The notes under the pieces were generated by a model. It made no database searches. It worked only from the letters and a program-made list of their open reading frames with translations, and was not told where the DNA came from. Below, in pieces: positions 8,724-17,487 of a DNA stretch of 64,000 bases (its first letter is position 1; each line of letters opens with the position of its first letter). Position numbers and translations under genes: made by a program. This DNA comes from an uncultured Pelagibacteraceae bacterium. Its GTDB lineage: Bacteria; Pseudomonadota; Alphaproteobacteria; Pelagibacterales; Pelagibacteraceae. Where the stretch lies: contig CACLVA010000003.1 in the NCBI GenBank assembly GCA_902610315.1, positions 1 through 64,000 of the forward strand. Direction: 5' to 3'.

Positions 8724-9044
8724 ATGACAAAAGTTACTTACATAGAGCATAATGGGAAAGAACACACTATAGATGTGCAAAATGGACTCACAGTGATGGA
8801 AGGCGCTGTACAGAATGATATTCCCGGAATAGACGCTGATTGTGGAGGCAGTATGGCTTGCGCCACTTGTCATGTTTATGTCAAAGATGAATGGTATGAT
8901 AAGTTAGATGAAAAAAGTGAAGGCGAAGACGATATGATAGATCAAGCTTATGAACCAAAAAAAAATAGTAGACTGAGTTGTCAAATAATAGTCTCAGACA
9001 AAACAGAAGGCTTGATAGTTTACTTACCTGAGAAACAAGTCTAA
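8724..9044 (+). CDS. fdx: [2Fe-2S] ferredoxin, adrenodoxin type
   Basis: This 106-residue protein has the vertebrate/ISC-type 2Fe-2S ligand pattern: [17 protein letters not shown] with three Cys and RLSCQI with the fourth. It is a soluble one-electron carrier. Its stop codon overlaps the start of the FNR gene by one base, making a coupled reductase-ferredoxin pair. The pair directly follows the proteorhodopsin terminator. No Isc genes flank it, so it more likely feeds an oxygenase, Fe-S synthesis or a retinal/carotenoid-related step; that role is inference. Confidence 0.93.
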   Translation: MTKVTYIEHNGKEHTIDVQNGLTVMEGAVQNDIPGIDADCGGSMACATCHVYVKDEWYDKLDEKSEGEDDMIDQAYEPKKNSRLSCQIIVSDKTEGLIVYLPEKQV

Positions 9045-10063
9045 TGATTAAAACAGATGCCTTAATAATTGGAGCAGGTCCAACAGGATTATTTACGGCA
9101 CATCAATTAAAAATAATAGGACTAGACTGTCAGATAGTTGACAACCTGGATAAAATAGGCGGCCAGTGTATAGAACTTTATCCAGATAAACCTATTTATG
9201 ATATTCCAGCAATACCTGAATGTACCGGAGAAGAGTTAACACAAAATTTAATTAAACAACTTGAACCTTTCAAAATAAAATTTCATTTAAATGAACGAGT
9301 TGATGAAGTTAAAAAAGATAACAATAATTGGGAAGTTAGAACTAGTAATGGTACAAAATTTAGTACTCCCAATGTTATAATTGCTGGCGGTGTAGGTTCT
9401 TTTGAGCCAAGAAAATTTTCTTTAAAAGAATGTGAGCAGTTTGAAAATAAGTCTATATTTTATTCTATAAAAGATAAAAAAATATTTGAGGGAAAAACTG
9501 TTACTATCTTTGGTGGTGGAGATAGTGCACTTGATTGGGCAGTAGAACTTTCAAAAACTTCAAAAGTTAATCTAATTCACAGAAGAGATGAGTTTAGAGG
9601 TGCAAATGCAACTGTTGACAAAGTTCATGAATTAACAAAATCAGGTAAAATAAATTTATATACCAAATATCAATTAAGTGGAATAAAAGGATCAAGCAAT
9701 TTAGAAAGTGTGGAAATTACACACGAAAACAAAGAAGTTAAAGAATTTAAAACAGATTACATTCTTGGCTTTTTTGGACTGATCATGCAGCTTGGGCCAA
9801 TCGCAAACTGGGGACTAAATCTTAATAAAAAAACTATTGAAGTTGATACAGAAAAATTTGAAACAAACCAAAAGGGTATATACGCTGTTGGCGATATATG
9901 TACTTACCCTGGTAAATTGAAACTTATTTTGTCAGGTTTTCATGAAGGCGCTTTAGCTGCAAGAGCTTGTTTTAAATTAGCAAGACCAAATGAAAAATAT
10001 AGATTTGAATTCACCACATCTTCCAAAACTATAAAAAATAGGCTTGGTGTAAAAAGTGATTGA
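9044..10063 (+). CDS. Ferredoxin--NADP+ reductase (thioredoxin reductase-like, YumC type)
   Basis: A 339-residue FAD/NADPH enzyme. It has the N-terminal IIGAGPTGLFTAHQL dinucleotide motif (FAD), a second GGGDSALDWAVEL motif near residue 155 (NADPH), and the C-terminal YAVGDICTYPGKLKLI FAD-closing motif. There is no CxxC redox pair between the domains. This separates it from true thioredoxin reductase and fits the homodimeric TrxR-like FNR class. It overlaps the ferredoxin gene by one base, so the ferredoxin is its probable partner. It overlaps the following GST gene by 8 bp. Confidence 0.92.
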   Translation: MIKTDALIIGAGPTGLFTAHQLKIIGLDCQIVDNLDKIGGQCIELYPDKPIYDIPAIPECTGEELTQNLIKQLEPFKIKFHLNERVDEVKKDNNNWEVRTSNGTKFSTPNVIIAGGVGSFEPRKFSLKECEQFENKSIFYSIKDKKIFEGKTVTIFGGGDSALDWAVELSKTSKVNLIHRRDEFRGANATVDKVHELTKSGKINLYTKYQLSGIKGSSNLESVEITHENKEVKEFKTDYILGFFGLIMQLGPIANWGLNLNKKTIEVDTEKFETNQKGIYAVGDICTYPGKLKLILSGFHEGALAARACFKLARPNEKYRFEFTTSSKTIKNRLGVKSD

Positions 10064-10676
10064 GTTATATACCGCCAATACTCCCAACGGCAAAAAAATA
10101 TCTATTATGTTAGAGGAAATTGGTTACAAATATAATGTAAATACAATTGATTTAAATAAAGGTGATCAATTTAATTCTGAGTTTAAAAAGATTAGTCCAT
10201 TTAGCAAAATACCAGTAATTAAAGATCAAGATAATAATGAGGTAATTTTTGAATCTGGAGCCATCCTTATATATCTTGCTGAAAAGAGTGGAAAATATTT
10301 TGATAATAAAAATATTATTACGCAATGGTTGATGGCTCAAATGGGATATGTTGGGCCAATCCTAGGTCAACATCATCAATTTCATCACTATAACCCAGGT
10401 AAAAGCGAATTTGGTGAGCAAAGATATTTTAAAATATCAACTTCAATTTATAAAAATTTGGATGAAAGATTATCAGTTTCCAAGTACCTTGCAGGAGAAA
10501 ATTACACAATAGCAGATATTGCAACCTTCCCATGGATTGCAAGACATGATTGGCACGATATAGGGCTTAAAAATTACAAAAATCTTTGTAGATGGTATTT
10601 AGAAATTTCTGAAAGAGATGCTGTTATAAAGGGGTACGATTATTTGAATAAAGGAGAAAAAATTCCAAAACCTTAA
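10056..10676 (+). CDS. Glutathione S-transferase-like protein (YfcG/Nu-class type)
   Basis: The 206-residue protein begins at a GTG codon overlapping the FNR stop. The thioredoxin-fold N-terminal domain starts IELYTANTPNGKKISIMLEE, has the SKIPVIKD cis-Pro segment and ESGAILIYLAEKSG, typical of the glutathione site. The helical C-terminal domain includes YTIADIATFPWI. The TPNGKK start and the FHHYNPG segment resemble YfcG/YghU-type transferases that act as disulfide reductases with glutathione. It forms the third gene of the ferredoxin-FNR transcript, so a redox or peroxide role is plausible. It ends 4 bp into the convergent dksA. Confidence 0.85.
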   Translation: MIELYTANTPNGKKISIMLEEIGYKYNVNTIDLNKGDQFNSEFKKISPFSKIPVIKDQDNNEVIFESGAILIYLAEKSGKYFDNKNIITQWLMAQMGYVGPILGQHHQFHHYNPGKSEFGEQRYFKISTSIYKNLDERLSVSKYLAGENYTIADIATFPWIARHDWHDIGLKNYKNLCRWYLEISERDAVIKGYDYLNKGEKIPKP

Positions 10677-11092
10677 ATATCGTCTGCGTAAACTTTTTCC
10701 TCTTTTTCGTGTTTTTCCTGAGCAGCAATTGATAAAGTTGCAACTGGTCTGGCTATAAGTCTTTTAATTCCGATTGGTTCTCCAGTCTCTTCGCAAAATC
10801 CGTATGTCCCATCTTTAATCTTTCTTAAAGCCGAGTCGATTTTAGATATCAGTTTTATTTGCCTGTTGATTGCTCTCATCTCAACATTTTTATCTGTATA
10901 TGAGCTGGCTTGGTCTACAATATCTGCAGAGGTACTATTATCATCCATAGAACTATTATATAAAGCTTCATTATTTGATCTAACCAAATCCTTCTTCCAA
11001 GCTAATAGTTTATTTTTGAAAAATACTTTATGTTTTTCACACATATACTTTTCTGATTCTTTTGGAACGTAAGTTTTAGAAATTCTAACCAT
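10673..11092 (-). CDS. dksA: DksA-family RNA polymerase-binding transcription factor, single-cysteine type
   Basis: DksA binds the RNA polymerase secondary channel and acts with ppGpp. The 139-residue protein has the coiled-coil tip motif DxxDxA as DIVDQA (residues 57-62) and the C-terminal zinc-finger region YGFCEETGEPIGIKRLIARP. Only one of the four usual cysteines (C100) remains; the others are Thr, Ser and Ala. This zinc-less arrangement is known from alphaproteobacterial DksA proteins. It is convergent with the GST gene (4-bp overlap). It is divergent from the GT39 gene. Confidence 0.9.
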   Translation of the reverse strand: MVRISKTYVPKESEKYMCEKHKVFFKNKLLAWKKDLVRSNNEALYNSSMDDNSTSADIVDQASSYTDKNVEMRAINRQIKLISKIDSALRKIKDGTYGFCEETGEPIGIKRLIARPVATLSIAAQEKHEKEEKVYADDI

Positions 11093-11170
11093 TATCTAAT
11101 TTAAAACGCTCGGAGTATATTCAGCAAATAGGTAGTGTCAAGCAAGGTTTAATTGTATAAATTCAAATAA

Positions 11171-12493
11171 ATGGTGATTTATAAAAAGCAAATAAAAATT
11201 TATTTTTATATATTTTTGACAATCCATTTAATTTTATGGACTTTGATTCCATCTTTAACAAACAATAATCTTCCGCTTGATACAATCGAAGCTTTAGCCT
11301 GGGGAAGTAACTTAGATTGGGGTTTTAATAAACATCCTCCGATGAGCGCATTTATGGTAGAAATTTTTTATAGTATTTTTGGATCTAATGATTGGGCGTA
11401 TTACTTACTAAGTCAGATTTTTATTATTTTTTCATTTTTTGTAATTTTTCAATTCAGTAAAGAAATTTTAAATAATGAAATTTTAGCACTTATATCTGTT
11501 TTATTATTAGAGGGTATTTATTTCTATAATTTCACAACACCAGAATTTAATGTGAACGTTTGTCAAATTCCTTTTTGGGTTTTAACAGTTTATTATTCAT
11601 GGAAAGTCTTTAATCAAAAAATACCTAAATTAAAAGATTGTATTATTGTTGGAATTTTTGCTGTTGGTGGTTTTTTATCTAAATATCTATTTATTTATTT
11701 ACTAATAGCAATTGATATACTTTTTATTTATTTAATATTTTTTAAGAAAGAAAAAAAATTTCATTTTAATTATATAATTTCTGTTGAAGTTTTTTTAGTT
11801 TTATTAATCCCACATATTATCTGGTTATTTAATAATGATTTTATTACAGTAACTTATGGGCTAGCGAGATCTAGTGTAGACAGTCCAACTTTTTTAAATC
11901 ATCTTATTTATCCAGTAATATTTATATTTAAACAAATTGGAATATTAGTTCCATTTTTTGTTATGTTATATTTTCTCACAAAAAAAATTAAAATTAGTTA
12001 TAATTTAAAAGATAAAAAACTTTTATTTTTATTAGCAATAAATCTTTTACCAATTTTTTTAATTCTTTTTACATCTATGATAATGGGTTCAAAAATACGA
12101 ACAATGTGGATGACACCTTTTTATTTATTTTTTGGAACCTTATTGGTTTATATTTTCCAAAGATACATTGTAAAACAAAATTATAAAAGTTTTATGATAG
12201 CATTTTTAATTCTATTTCTTTTATCTCCCATTACTTATGCATACATTTCAATTACTGAAAACGATAAAAGAACTGATTATCCTGGAAAAGAAATTTCAGA
12301 TAAAGTTCAATTAAGATGGAATGAAGAATTTAAGAAACCAATAAATGTTATTTTAGGAAATGAGTGGAATGCAGGAAATTTATCTTATCATTTAAAAACT
12401 AGACCAGTTTGGGATGGTGAAGTTGATCAAAATAAGTTAGACACTTATAATGTTTATATTTGTATCGATAGTATATGCCTAGGTAATAGATGA
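11171..12493 (+). CDS. Glycosyltransferase family 39 / ArnT-like membrane transferase
   Basis: The 440-residue protein is strongly hydrophobic with about ten predicted membrane spans. An early periplasmic loop reads LPLDTIEALAWGSNLDWGFNKHPPMSAF. It carries the acidic residue and the HPP motif typical of GT39/ArnT-like enzymes that use polyprenyl-phosphate sugars. The C-terminal soluble segment ends in a predicted periplasmic domain containing the WNAGNLSYHLKTRPVW motif. Its stop overlaps a 42-aa ORF, which in turn overlaps a GT2 gene of dolichol-phosphate-sugar synthase type. The three probably work together in moving and attaching a lipid-linked sugar to lipid A, a protein or a glycan. Confidence 0.82.
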   Translation: MVIYKKQIKIYFYIFLTIHLILWTLIPSLTNNNLPLDTIEALAWGSNLDWGFNKHPPMSAFMVEIFYSIFGSNDWAYYLLSQIFIIFSFFVIFQFSKEILNNEILALISVLLLEGIYFYNFTTPEFNVNVCQIPFWVLTVYYSWKVFNQKIPKLKDCIIVGIFAVGGFLSKYLFIYLLIAIDILFIYLIFFKKEKKFHFNYIISVEVFLVLLIPHIIWLFNNDFITVTYGLARSSVDSPTFLNHLIYPVIFIFKQIGILVPFFVMLYFLTKKIKISYNLKDKKLLFLLAINLLPIFLILFTSMIMGSKIRTMWMTPFYLFFGTLLVYIFQRYIVKQNYKSFMIAFLILFLLSPITYAYISITENDKRTDYPGKEISDKVQLRWNEEFKKPINVILGNEWNAGNLSYHLKTRPVWDGEVDQNKLDTYNVYICIDSICLGNR

Positions 12494-12618
12494 ACGAATT
12501 TTTAGAAAAAAATAAAAAATTAATATTAATAATTTTTATAATTGCTGTGATAGAATTTTCAGGACACGGAATATTTGCATCCTTAATAAGATTTTTGAGT
12601 TCAATCAATTCAATATGA
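12490..12618 (+). CDS. 42-aa single-span membrane ORF, coupled between two glycan genes
   Basis: This ORF is too short for the track. It starts at ATG 12490 inside an ATGA overlap with the GT39 stop and ends in an ATGA overlap with the next gene's start (12615). The sequence has a short basic and polar N-terminus, one hydrophobic helix (LILIIFIIAVIEF) and a polar GHG turn before a second short hydrophobic part. Overlap at both ends argues that it is translated. Its role is unknown. It may be a small subunit of, or a remnant of a larger, membrane component such as a lipid-sugar flippase. Confidence 0.6.
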   Translation: MNEFLEKNKKLILIIFIIAVIEFSGHGIFASLIRFLSSINSI

Positions 12619-13484
12619 AAATTAAAATATTAATACCCCTTTATAACGACTGGCAATCCCTGCTTAAGCTTCTTGAAAATATCAACCATCATGTTAGTGA
12701 TATAGATCATATTATTTCTATTGTGGTTGTAAACGATGGATCAACTGAAAAGGCTCCTAAGAGTTTTCCCAGTTACTCAAAGATAAATTCTTTAAAAATT
12801 ATAAATTTAAAAGAAAATGTTGGTCATGCTAGGTCCATCGCAACCGGTCTAAAATATATTTTAGAAAATGATAATTTTGATTACGTTATACCTATGGATT
12901 CAGATGGTGAAGACAGACCTGACGAAATAAAAGATTTAATAAAAAAAATTGAACCGCAGTCTGATTTACCAATAGTTTGCGAAAGAGTTAAAAGATCAGA
13001 GGGATTTTTCTTTAAATTTTGTTACATTTTACACAAATTGATTACATTTACATTTACAGGAAGATCTATAAAATTTGGAAATTTCACATGCCTTCCAAAA
13101 GAGATAGTGAAAAGCATGACCAATGAAAGGGCCACATGGAGTAGTTTTTCAGGGGCTTTATCAAAAATTTCAAAACTTAAAATTGGGACACCTTCTGAAA
13201 GAGGCACTAGATACTTTGGACCGTCTAAAATGAGCTTTAAAAACCTTGTTGAACATTCTCTCTCAATAATAGCTGTTTTTAAATTTAATGTTTTAATTAG
13301 ATCAATATTATTTTTTTTTATATATCTATTCTTAATTTATGAAAAAATTTCAGTTATTACTTTAATTCCTATTTTGCTGATAGTTATATTCAATTTATTG
13401 GTTATCTTAATTTCTAAAAGGGAAAATTTAGAAAAATATAGAAACTCAAATCAGAATATTTTTGATGTAAAAATTATTAAATAA
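12615..13484 (+). CDS. Glycosyltransferase family 2, polyprenyl-phosphate sugar synthase-like
   Basis: The 289-residue protein has a GT2 catalytic domain. It shows KILIPLYNDWQSLLKLLENI, IVVVNDGSTEKA (acidic nucleotide-binding motif), NVGHARSIATGL and PMDSDGEDRPDEI (DxD metal motif). After residue 215 come two C-terminal hydrophobic segments. This layout matches polyprenyl-monophosphomannose/glucose synthases (DPM1/ArnC-like), which supply the lipid-linked sugar donor used by GT39 enzymes. Its position just downstream of a GT39 gene strengthens that reading. The sugar is unknown. It ends 15 bp before the Amt-SpoIIE start. Confidence 0.82.
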   Translation: MKIKILIPLYNDWQSLLKLLENINHHVSDIDHIISIVVVNDGSTEKAPKSFPSYSKINSLKIINLKENVGHARSIATGLKYILENDNFDYVIPMDSDGEDRPDEIKDLIKKIEPQSDLPIVCERVKRSEGFFFKFCYILHKLITFTFTGRSIKFGNFTCLPKEIVKSMTNERATWSSFSGALSKISKLKIGTPSERGTRYFGPSKMSFKNLVEHSLSIIAVFKFNVLIRSILFFFIYLFLIYEKISVITLIPILLIVIFNLLVILISKRENLEKYRNSNQNIFDVKIIK

Positions 13485-13499
13485 TACTAAAATTTTAAA

Positions 13500-15650
13500 A
13501 TGGAGATTATTAATTTGGAGTCTGTAAAATCGTTTGTAGATACACTTTGGGTAATAAACTGTGCCATTTTAGTTTTTATTATGCAAGCTGGTTTTATGTG
13601 TATGGAAACCGGTCTATCCCGATATAAAAATAGCATAAATGTAGCCTTGAAAAATGCGGCTGATTTCGGGGTCTCCGTTGTAATTTTTTGGATATTTGGT
13701 TTTGGATTAATGTTTGGCAAAAGCTATAACGGTCTATTCGGTACTGACTTGTTTTTCTTTAAGACAGATGTTGCAGAGTATATGACATACTTTGTATTTC
13801 AAGCAATGTTTGTTGCTACAGCTGCAACTATTATATCTGGCGCAGTTGCAGAGCGTATGAAATTCAATGGCTACATAATTATAACTATATTAGCTACAGG
13901 AATAATTTATCCTATAGTTGGTCATTGGACTTGGTCATCAAGTTATTTAAATAATATGGACGTAGAGAGACAATTGCTAGACATTACTGGTCAGATAAAT
14001 ACTACAGGTTGGTTGAGCACAAAAGGGTTTGTAGATTTTGCCGGGAGTACAATTGTCCATTCAGTTGGAGGATGGATTGCACTTTCTGCTGTTTTAATAT
14101 TAGGACCTAGAATTGGTAAATACTCAAAAGCAAACAAAGGTAAATTTACTGGATCTAGTTTTCCTTTGGCAGTTCTTGGTACTTTAATTCTTTGGTTTGG
14201 ATGGTTTGGATTTAATGGAGGAAGCAATGGCGCAATGGATGAAGCTGTCCCACTTATATTGATCAACACTTTCTTATCAGCTTCTTTTGGTTTACTTACA
14301 GGTTTAGGTATATCTTTTTTATTATTTAAAAAACCAGACCCGTATTATGTCATACTTGGTCCTTTAGCTGGATTGGTTGCAATCACAGCGGGCTGTAATT
14401 CAATGACATCAGTAGTTTCAATATTTGTCGGAATTATTGGCGCTGTGGTAGCTATATTTGTAAATGAATTATTAAACAAATATGAAATCGACGATGTTGT
14501 AGGGGCAATCCCAGTTCATCTTGCTGCAGGAGTATGGGGAACTTTAGCAGTTGGTTTTTTTAGTAATTTAGAAACACTTGGCACTGATTTAAGTAGACTT
14601 GAGCAAATTAAAGTTCAGTTTATAGGCGTTATCGCAATAGGTTTGTTTGCTTTCTTAGGATCTTTTACAATATTAAAAATTTTAAATTCTTTTTATCCAT
14701 TAAGAGTAAGTCTTATTCAAGAAGAATTAGGTCTAAATATTGCAGAACATAATGCAACATCAGTTGAGCATGATTTAATTTCTATATTAGACAAACAATC
14801 AGAGACTGGTGATTTGACAATTAGAGGGCCACAAGATCCTTTTACTGCAGGAGGTGTTATTGGATTATATTATAATAAACTAATGAGCAAATTAGAGACT
14901 AGCGAAATTGAGAAAAAAAAATGGCGTGATAGAATAACTGGAGAAGTTAAGCTCGCGGTTAAAGTACAAGAAAATTTCTTACCTAAAAGAAATTTAGACA
15001 ATTACCCCGTACATGGCATTAATCTTGCGGCAAGAGAAGTCTCTGGGGATTTCTTTAGTTTTTATCCTCATAACGAAAGTGTTTATTTCATCATTGCAGA
15101 TGTGGCTGGAAAAGGAATTCATGCAGGCATGGTTATGGCAAAAGCCTCAACTTTGTTTGAGATAATGTCTCGTGATAAGGTTGATGTAGATGAAATGGCC
15201 TTTCATATGAATAATGACTTACACTTAACTAAAACTGGCGGGATGTTTGTTACCTCAATTATTGGAAATTATAATATTATGACTGATGAAATTTCATGGG
15301 TAAATGCAGGCCATCAACCAGCTATTATTAGAGATAACAAAGGTAATTTTGAAGAATTTGAGAGCAAATCTCCTCCTTTGGGAGTTATTAAACAAGCTAC
15401 AAAATCTAATTACTTTGTTAATAAATCTAAATTAAATGGACACAGATTTTATGCTTTCACTGATGGTTTATCTGAAAGTTTAGATAAAAATAATAAAGAG
15501 ATTGGCATTGAAGGGTCCAAAGAAGTTATCAATAGAAACTTTAATAAAAACCCTGATGATGAATTAAATCTTATCGCCAAAGAAATCGCTGCCAATGCAA
15601 ATAACAAAAATCTTAGTGACGACCTTACTCTTATTGTTATTGGTAAATAA
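13500..15650 (+). CDS. amt: Ammonium transporter fused to a SpoIIE/PP2C serine phosphatase
   Basis: A 716-residue fusion. Residues 1-405 are an 11-span Amt channel with the conserved Asp in FVDFAGS (D179), the twin pore histidines H187 (STIVHSVGG) and H340 (IPVHLAAG), and the usual C-terminal tail EELGLNIAEHN. A linker with a possible helix follows (450-490). Residues 485-716 are a SpoIIE-type PP2C phosphatase with intact metal motifs: REVSGDFF (D517), IADVAGKGI (D534), GGMFVTSI, AFTDGLSE (D655) and SDDLTLIV. Transport and phosphatase halves both look functional. It would let ammonium flux or binding set the phosphorylation of a STAS protein in the cytoplasm. It is convergent with umuC and follows the glycan operon by 15 bp. 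Confidence 0.93.
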   Translation: MEIINLESVKSFVDTLWVINCAILVFIMQAGFMCMETGLSRYKNSINVALKNAADFGVSVVIFWIFGFGLMFGKSYNGLFGTDLFFFKTDVAEYMTYFVFQAMFVATAATIISGAVAERMKFNGYIIITILATGIIYPIVGHWTWSSSYLNNMDVERQLLDITGQINTTGWLSTKGFVDFAGSTIVHSVGGWIALSAVLILGPRIGKYSKANKGKFTGSSFPLAVLGTLILWFGWFGFNGGSNGAMDEAVPLILINTFLSASFGLLTGLGISFLLFKKPDPYYVILGPLAGLVAITAGCNSMTSVVSIFVGIIGAVVAIFVNELLNKYEIDDVVGAIPVHLAAGVWGTLAVGFFSNLETLGTDLSRLEQIKVQFIGVIAIGLFAFLGSFTILKILNSFYPLRVSLIQEELGLNIAEHNATSVEHDLISILDKQSETGDLTIRGPQDPFTAGGVIGLYYNKLMSKLETSEIEKKKWRDRITGEVKLAVKVQENFLPKRNLDNYPVHGINLAAREVSGDFFSFYPHNESVYFIIADVAGKGIHAGMVMAKASTLFEIMSRDKVDVDEMAFHMNNDLHLTKTGGMFVTSIIGNYNIMTDEISWVNAGHQPAIIRDNKGNFEEFESKSPPLGVIKQATKSNYFVNKSKLNGHRFYAFTDGLSESLDKNNKEIGIEGSKEVINRNFNKNPDDELNLIAKEIAANANNKNLSDDLTLIVIGK

Positions 15651-15666
15651 AAACTTTTACTATCTG

Positions 15667-16947
15667 TCAGCCTATCCTAATTTTTGGCATGCAGTAGAAA
15701 TCCGCAGTATCTATTTTTGATGAATACTCTCTTCTCATATTCCATTTTTTGTGAACACCAGCACTTGCAAGGCTTAATGTAGATCTACCATATCGATAGT
15801 TAGTATTATCAATGGATCTCATTAAACTATTTATTTTTTCATCCTTGTCAGATGAAAATAAATTTTTTCTTTCCGTATCATTTGATAAGCCTGTTAGCAT
15901 CACTCCTGCTTTTTGATAACGATAACCATTTTTAAAAATATTTTCTAAAATAGAAACCGCTGCTTTCACTATTTCGATACTATTATTTGTTGCAATTGGA
16001 AAATCTACCGTTTTAGAATTTGAGTAATAACCAAAGTTTCTTTGAAAAGGACTTGTTCTAACAAACACAGTTATTGATTTTGCAACCAAAGATTCTGATC
16101 TTACTTTCTCTGAAGCATTCAAACAATAATTCGCAACCGCTTCTTTTAACTCTTGAAAACTTTCGACCCTTTTACCAAAAGAACGTGAAACCACACAGCT
16201 TTTTCTTTTTGAAGCTGTCTTTTCAAGATCTATACATGGTATACCTCTTAGTTCCATTGCCGTCCTTGAACTTAAAACATTTGAAGATTTTTTTATCCAA
16301 GTGTTAGATTTATTTTTTAATTGTTTAGCATTATAAATTCCATTTTTTTGATAAAATTTAGTTAACTGTCTACCAACTCCCCATACATCATTTATTTCTA
16401 TTTTTTCTAGTATTGGATCTAGATTTTCAATACCGATCAAACTCGTAACACCTGATTGTTTTTTCTTTGCAATATGATTTGCAACTTTACTCAGAGTTTT
16501 AGTTTTTGCTATTCCAATGCTAGTTGGTATACCAGTCCATTGTAATACTGTGTCTCTTATCTCTCTACCGACATTTACTATTTCATCATCTGGAAAATTT
16601 GATAAATCCATAAATGCTTCATCTATCGAGTATACCTCTATATCAGAATTAAATCTTTTTAATGTTCTCATTACCCTTCTCGATAAATCTCCGTATAAAG
16701 AGTAGTTTGAAGAAAAAACTTGTACATTGTTTTTAACAATTATGTCCTTTGCTTTGAAATACGGTTCTCCCATTTTTATTCCAAGAGCTTTTGCTTCGTT
16801 AGACCTTGAAATAATACAGCCATCATTGTTAGATAAAACAACGACAGGTTTTTTTCTTATTTTAGGATTGAATAATCTTTCACAAGACACATAGAAAGAA
16901 TTACAATCAACCAGTGCTATTTTTTTAGTAAACCGAGTGGATGACAT
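15667..16947 (-). CDS. umuC: DNA polymerase V catalytic subunit, Y-family translesion polymerase
   Basis: The 426-residue Y-family polymerase has IALVDCNSFYVSCERLFNP at the start, with the first catalytic Asp and the steric-gate region. YSIDEAFMDLS carries the catalytic Asp-Glu pair, and TSIGIAKTKTLSKVANHIAK is the fingers/palm motif. GIYNAKQL and GRQLTKFYQKNG are the HhH region. The little-finger domain includes RKSCVVSRSFGKRV. Its start overlaps the umuD 3' end by 23 bp, so the two form a umuDC operon. It is expected to be SOS-induced through the box upstream of umuD and to do error-prone lesion bypass. Confidence 0.94.
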   Translation of the reverse strand: MSSTRFTKKIALVDCNSFYVSCERLFNPKIRKKPVVVLSNNDGCIISRSNEAKALGIKMGEPYFKAKDIIVKNNVQVFSSNYSLYGDLSRRVMRTLKRFNSDIEVYSIDEAFMDLSNFPDDEIVNVGREIRDTVLQWTGIPTSIGIAKTKTLSKVANHIAKKKQSGVTSLIGIENLDPILEKIEINDVWGVGRQLTKFYQKNGIYNAKQLKNKSNTWIKKSSNVLSSRTAMELRGIPCIDLEKTASKRKSCVVSRSFGKRVESFQELKEAVANYCLNASEKVRSESLVAKSITVFVRTSPFQRNFGYYSNSKTVDFPIATNNSIEIVKAAVSILENIFKNGYRYQKAGVMLTGLSNDTERKNLFSSDKDEKINSLMRSIDNTNYRYGRSTLSLASAGVHKKWNMRREYSSKIDTADFYCMPKIRIG

Positions 16948-17320
16948 AAGTTACAACTCCCCAAATAAAAATATCTTCTTCTTCGTTAATTAAAATTCGA
17001 TCTTTAAAGTTTTTAGATCCTGAAGTGAGAAACTTTTTATCTCTTTCTTGAACAAAACTTTTAACAACTAATTCATCGTGAACATTTGCAATCACAGTTG
17101 AAAAATTTTTTGGTTTTAAACTTTTATCAACTACCAATATATCTCCATCATTGATACCAACATCAGTCATGGATTTACCTTGTACTCTAATTACAAAAGT
17201 TGCCGGAACATTCCTTATTAAATGTACATTGAGGTCTATATCTTCCTCTATATAGTCTGTAGCAGGAGACGGAAAACCAGCTCCAGCTTTATGTAAATAA
17301 TAAGGTATTGTAATCTTCAT
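16925..17320 (-). CDS. umuD: UmuD, self-cleaving subunit of DNA polymerase V
   Basis: A 131-residue LexA-superfamily S24 protein. The cleavage site is seen in GAGFPSPATDYIEEDIDLN, with the scissile Ala-Gly at residues 14-15. The catalytic Ser lies in VQGKSMTDVGINDGD, and the Lys partner in DELVVKSF. RecA-stimulated cleavage would activate the protein. The N-terminal arm is short, about 14 residues against 24 in E. coli. The ATG lies only four bases from a GTTC-N7-GTTC SOS box. It leads the umuDC operon and faces away from the GFA-type genes. Confidence 0.94.
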   Translation of the reverse strand: MKITIPYYLHKAGAGFPSPATDYIEEDIDLNVHLIRNVPATFVIRVQGKSMTDVGINDGDILVVDKSLKPKNFSTVIANVHDELVVKSFVQERDKKFLTSGSKNFKDRILINEEEDIFIWGVVTYVIHSVY

Positions 17321-17324
17321 AAAT

Positions 17325-17339
17325 GTTCTTATTTTGTTC
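17325..17339. promoter_or_regulatory. LexA SOS box (GTTC-N7-GTTC)
   Basis: GTTCTTATTTTGTTC is an exact direct-repeat GTTC-N7-GTTC, the LexA site established for alphaproteobacteria. On the minus strand it lies 4-19 bases before the umuD ATG. This position overlaps the leader and would repress umuDC directly. The RBS space is very short, so the transcript may have a minimal leader. Confidence 0.85.
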
Positions 17340-17487
17340 TTTTTATATTTATAGCCTAATAATTAAATGTAGTCAAATAGGTTGTATTTTGAGTCTGAAA
17401 TTGAATCAAAAGTGAATCAAAAGGTGAACATTGAAACTACATATTGTTGTGTTGTGGATAACTTTTACAATAGATAGACTAAGCAAA

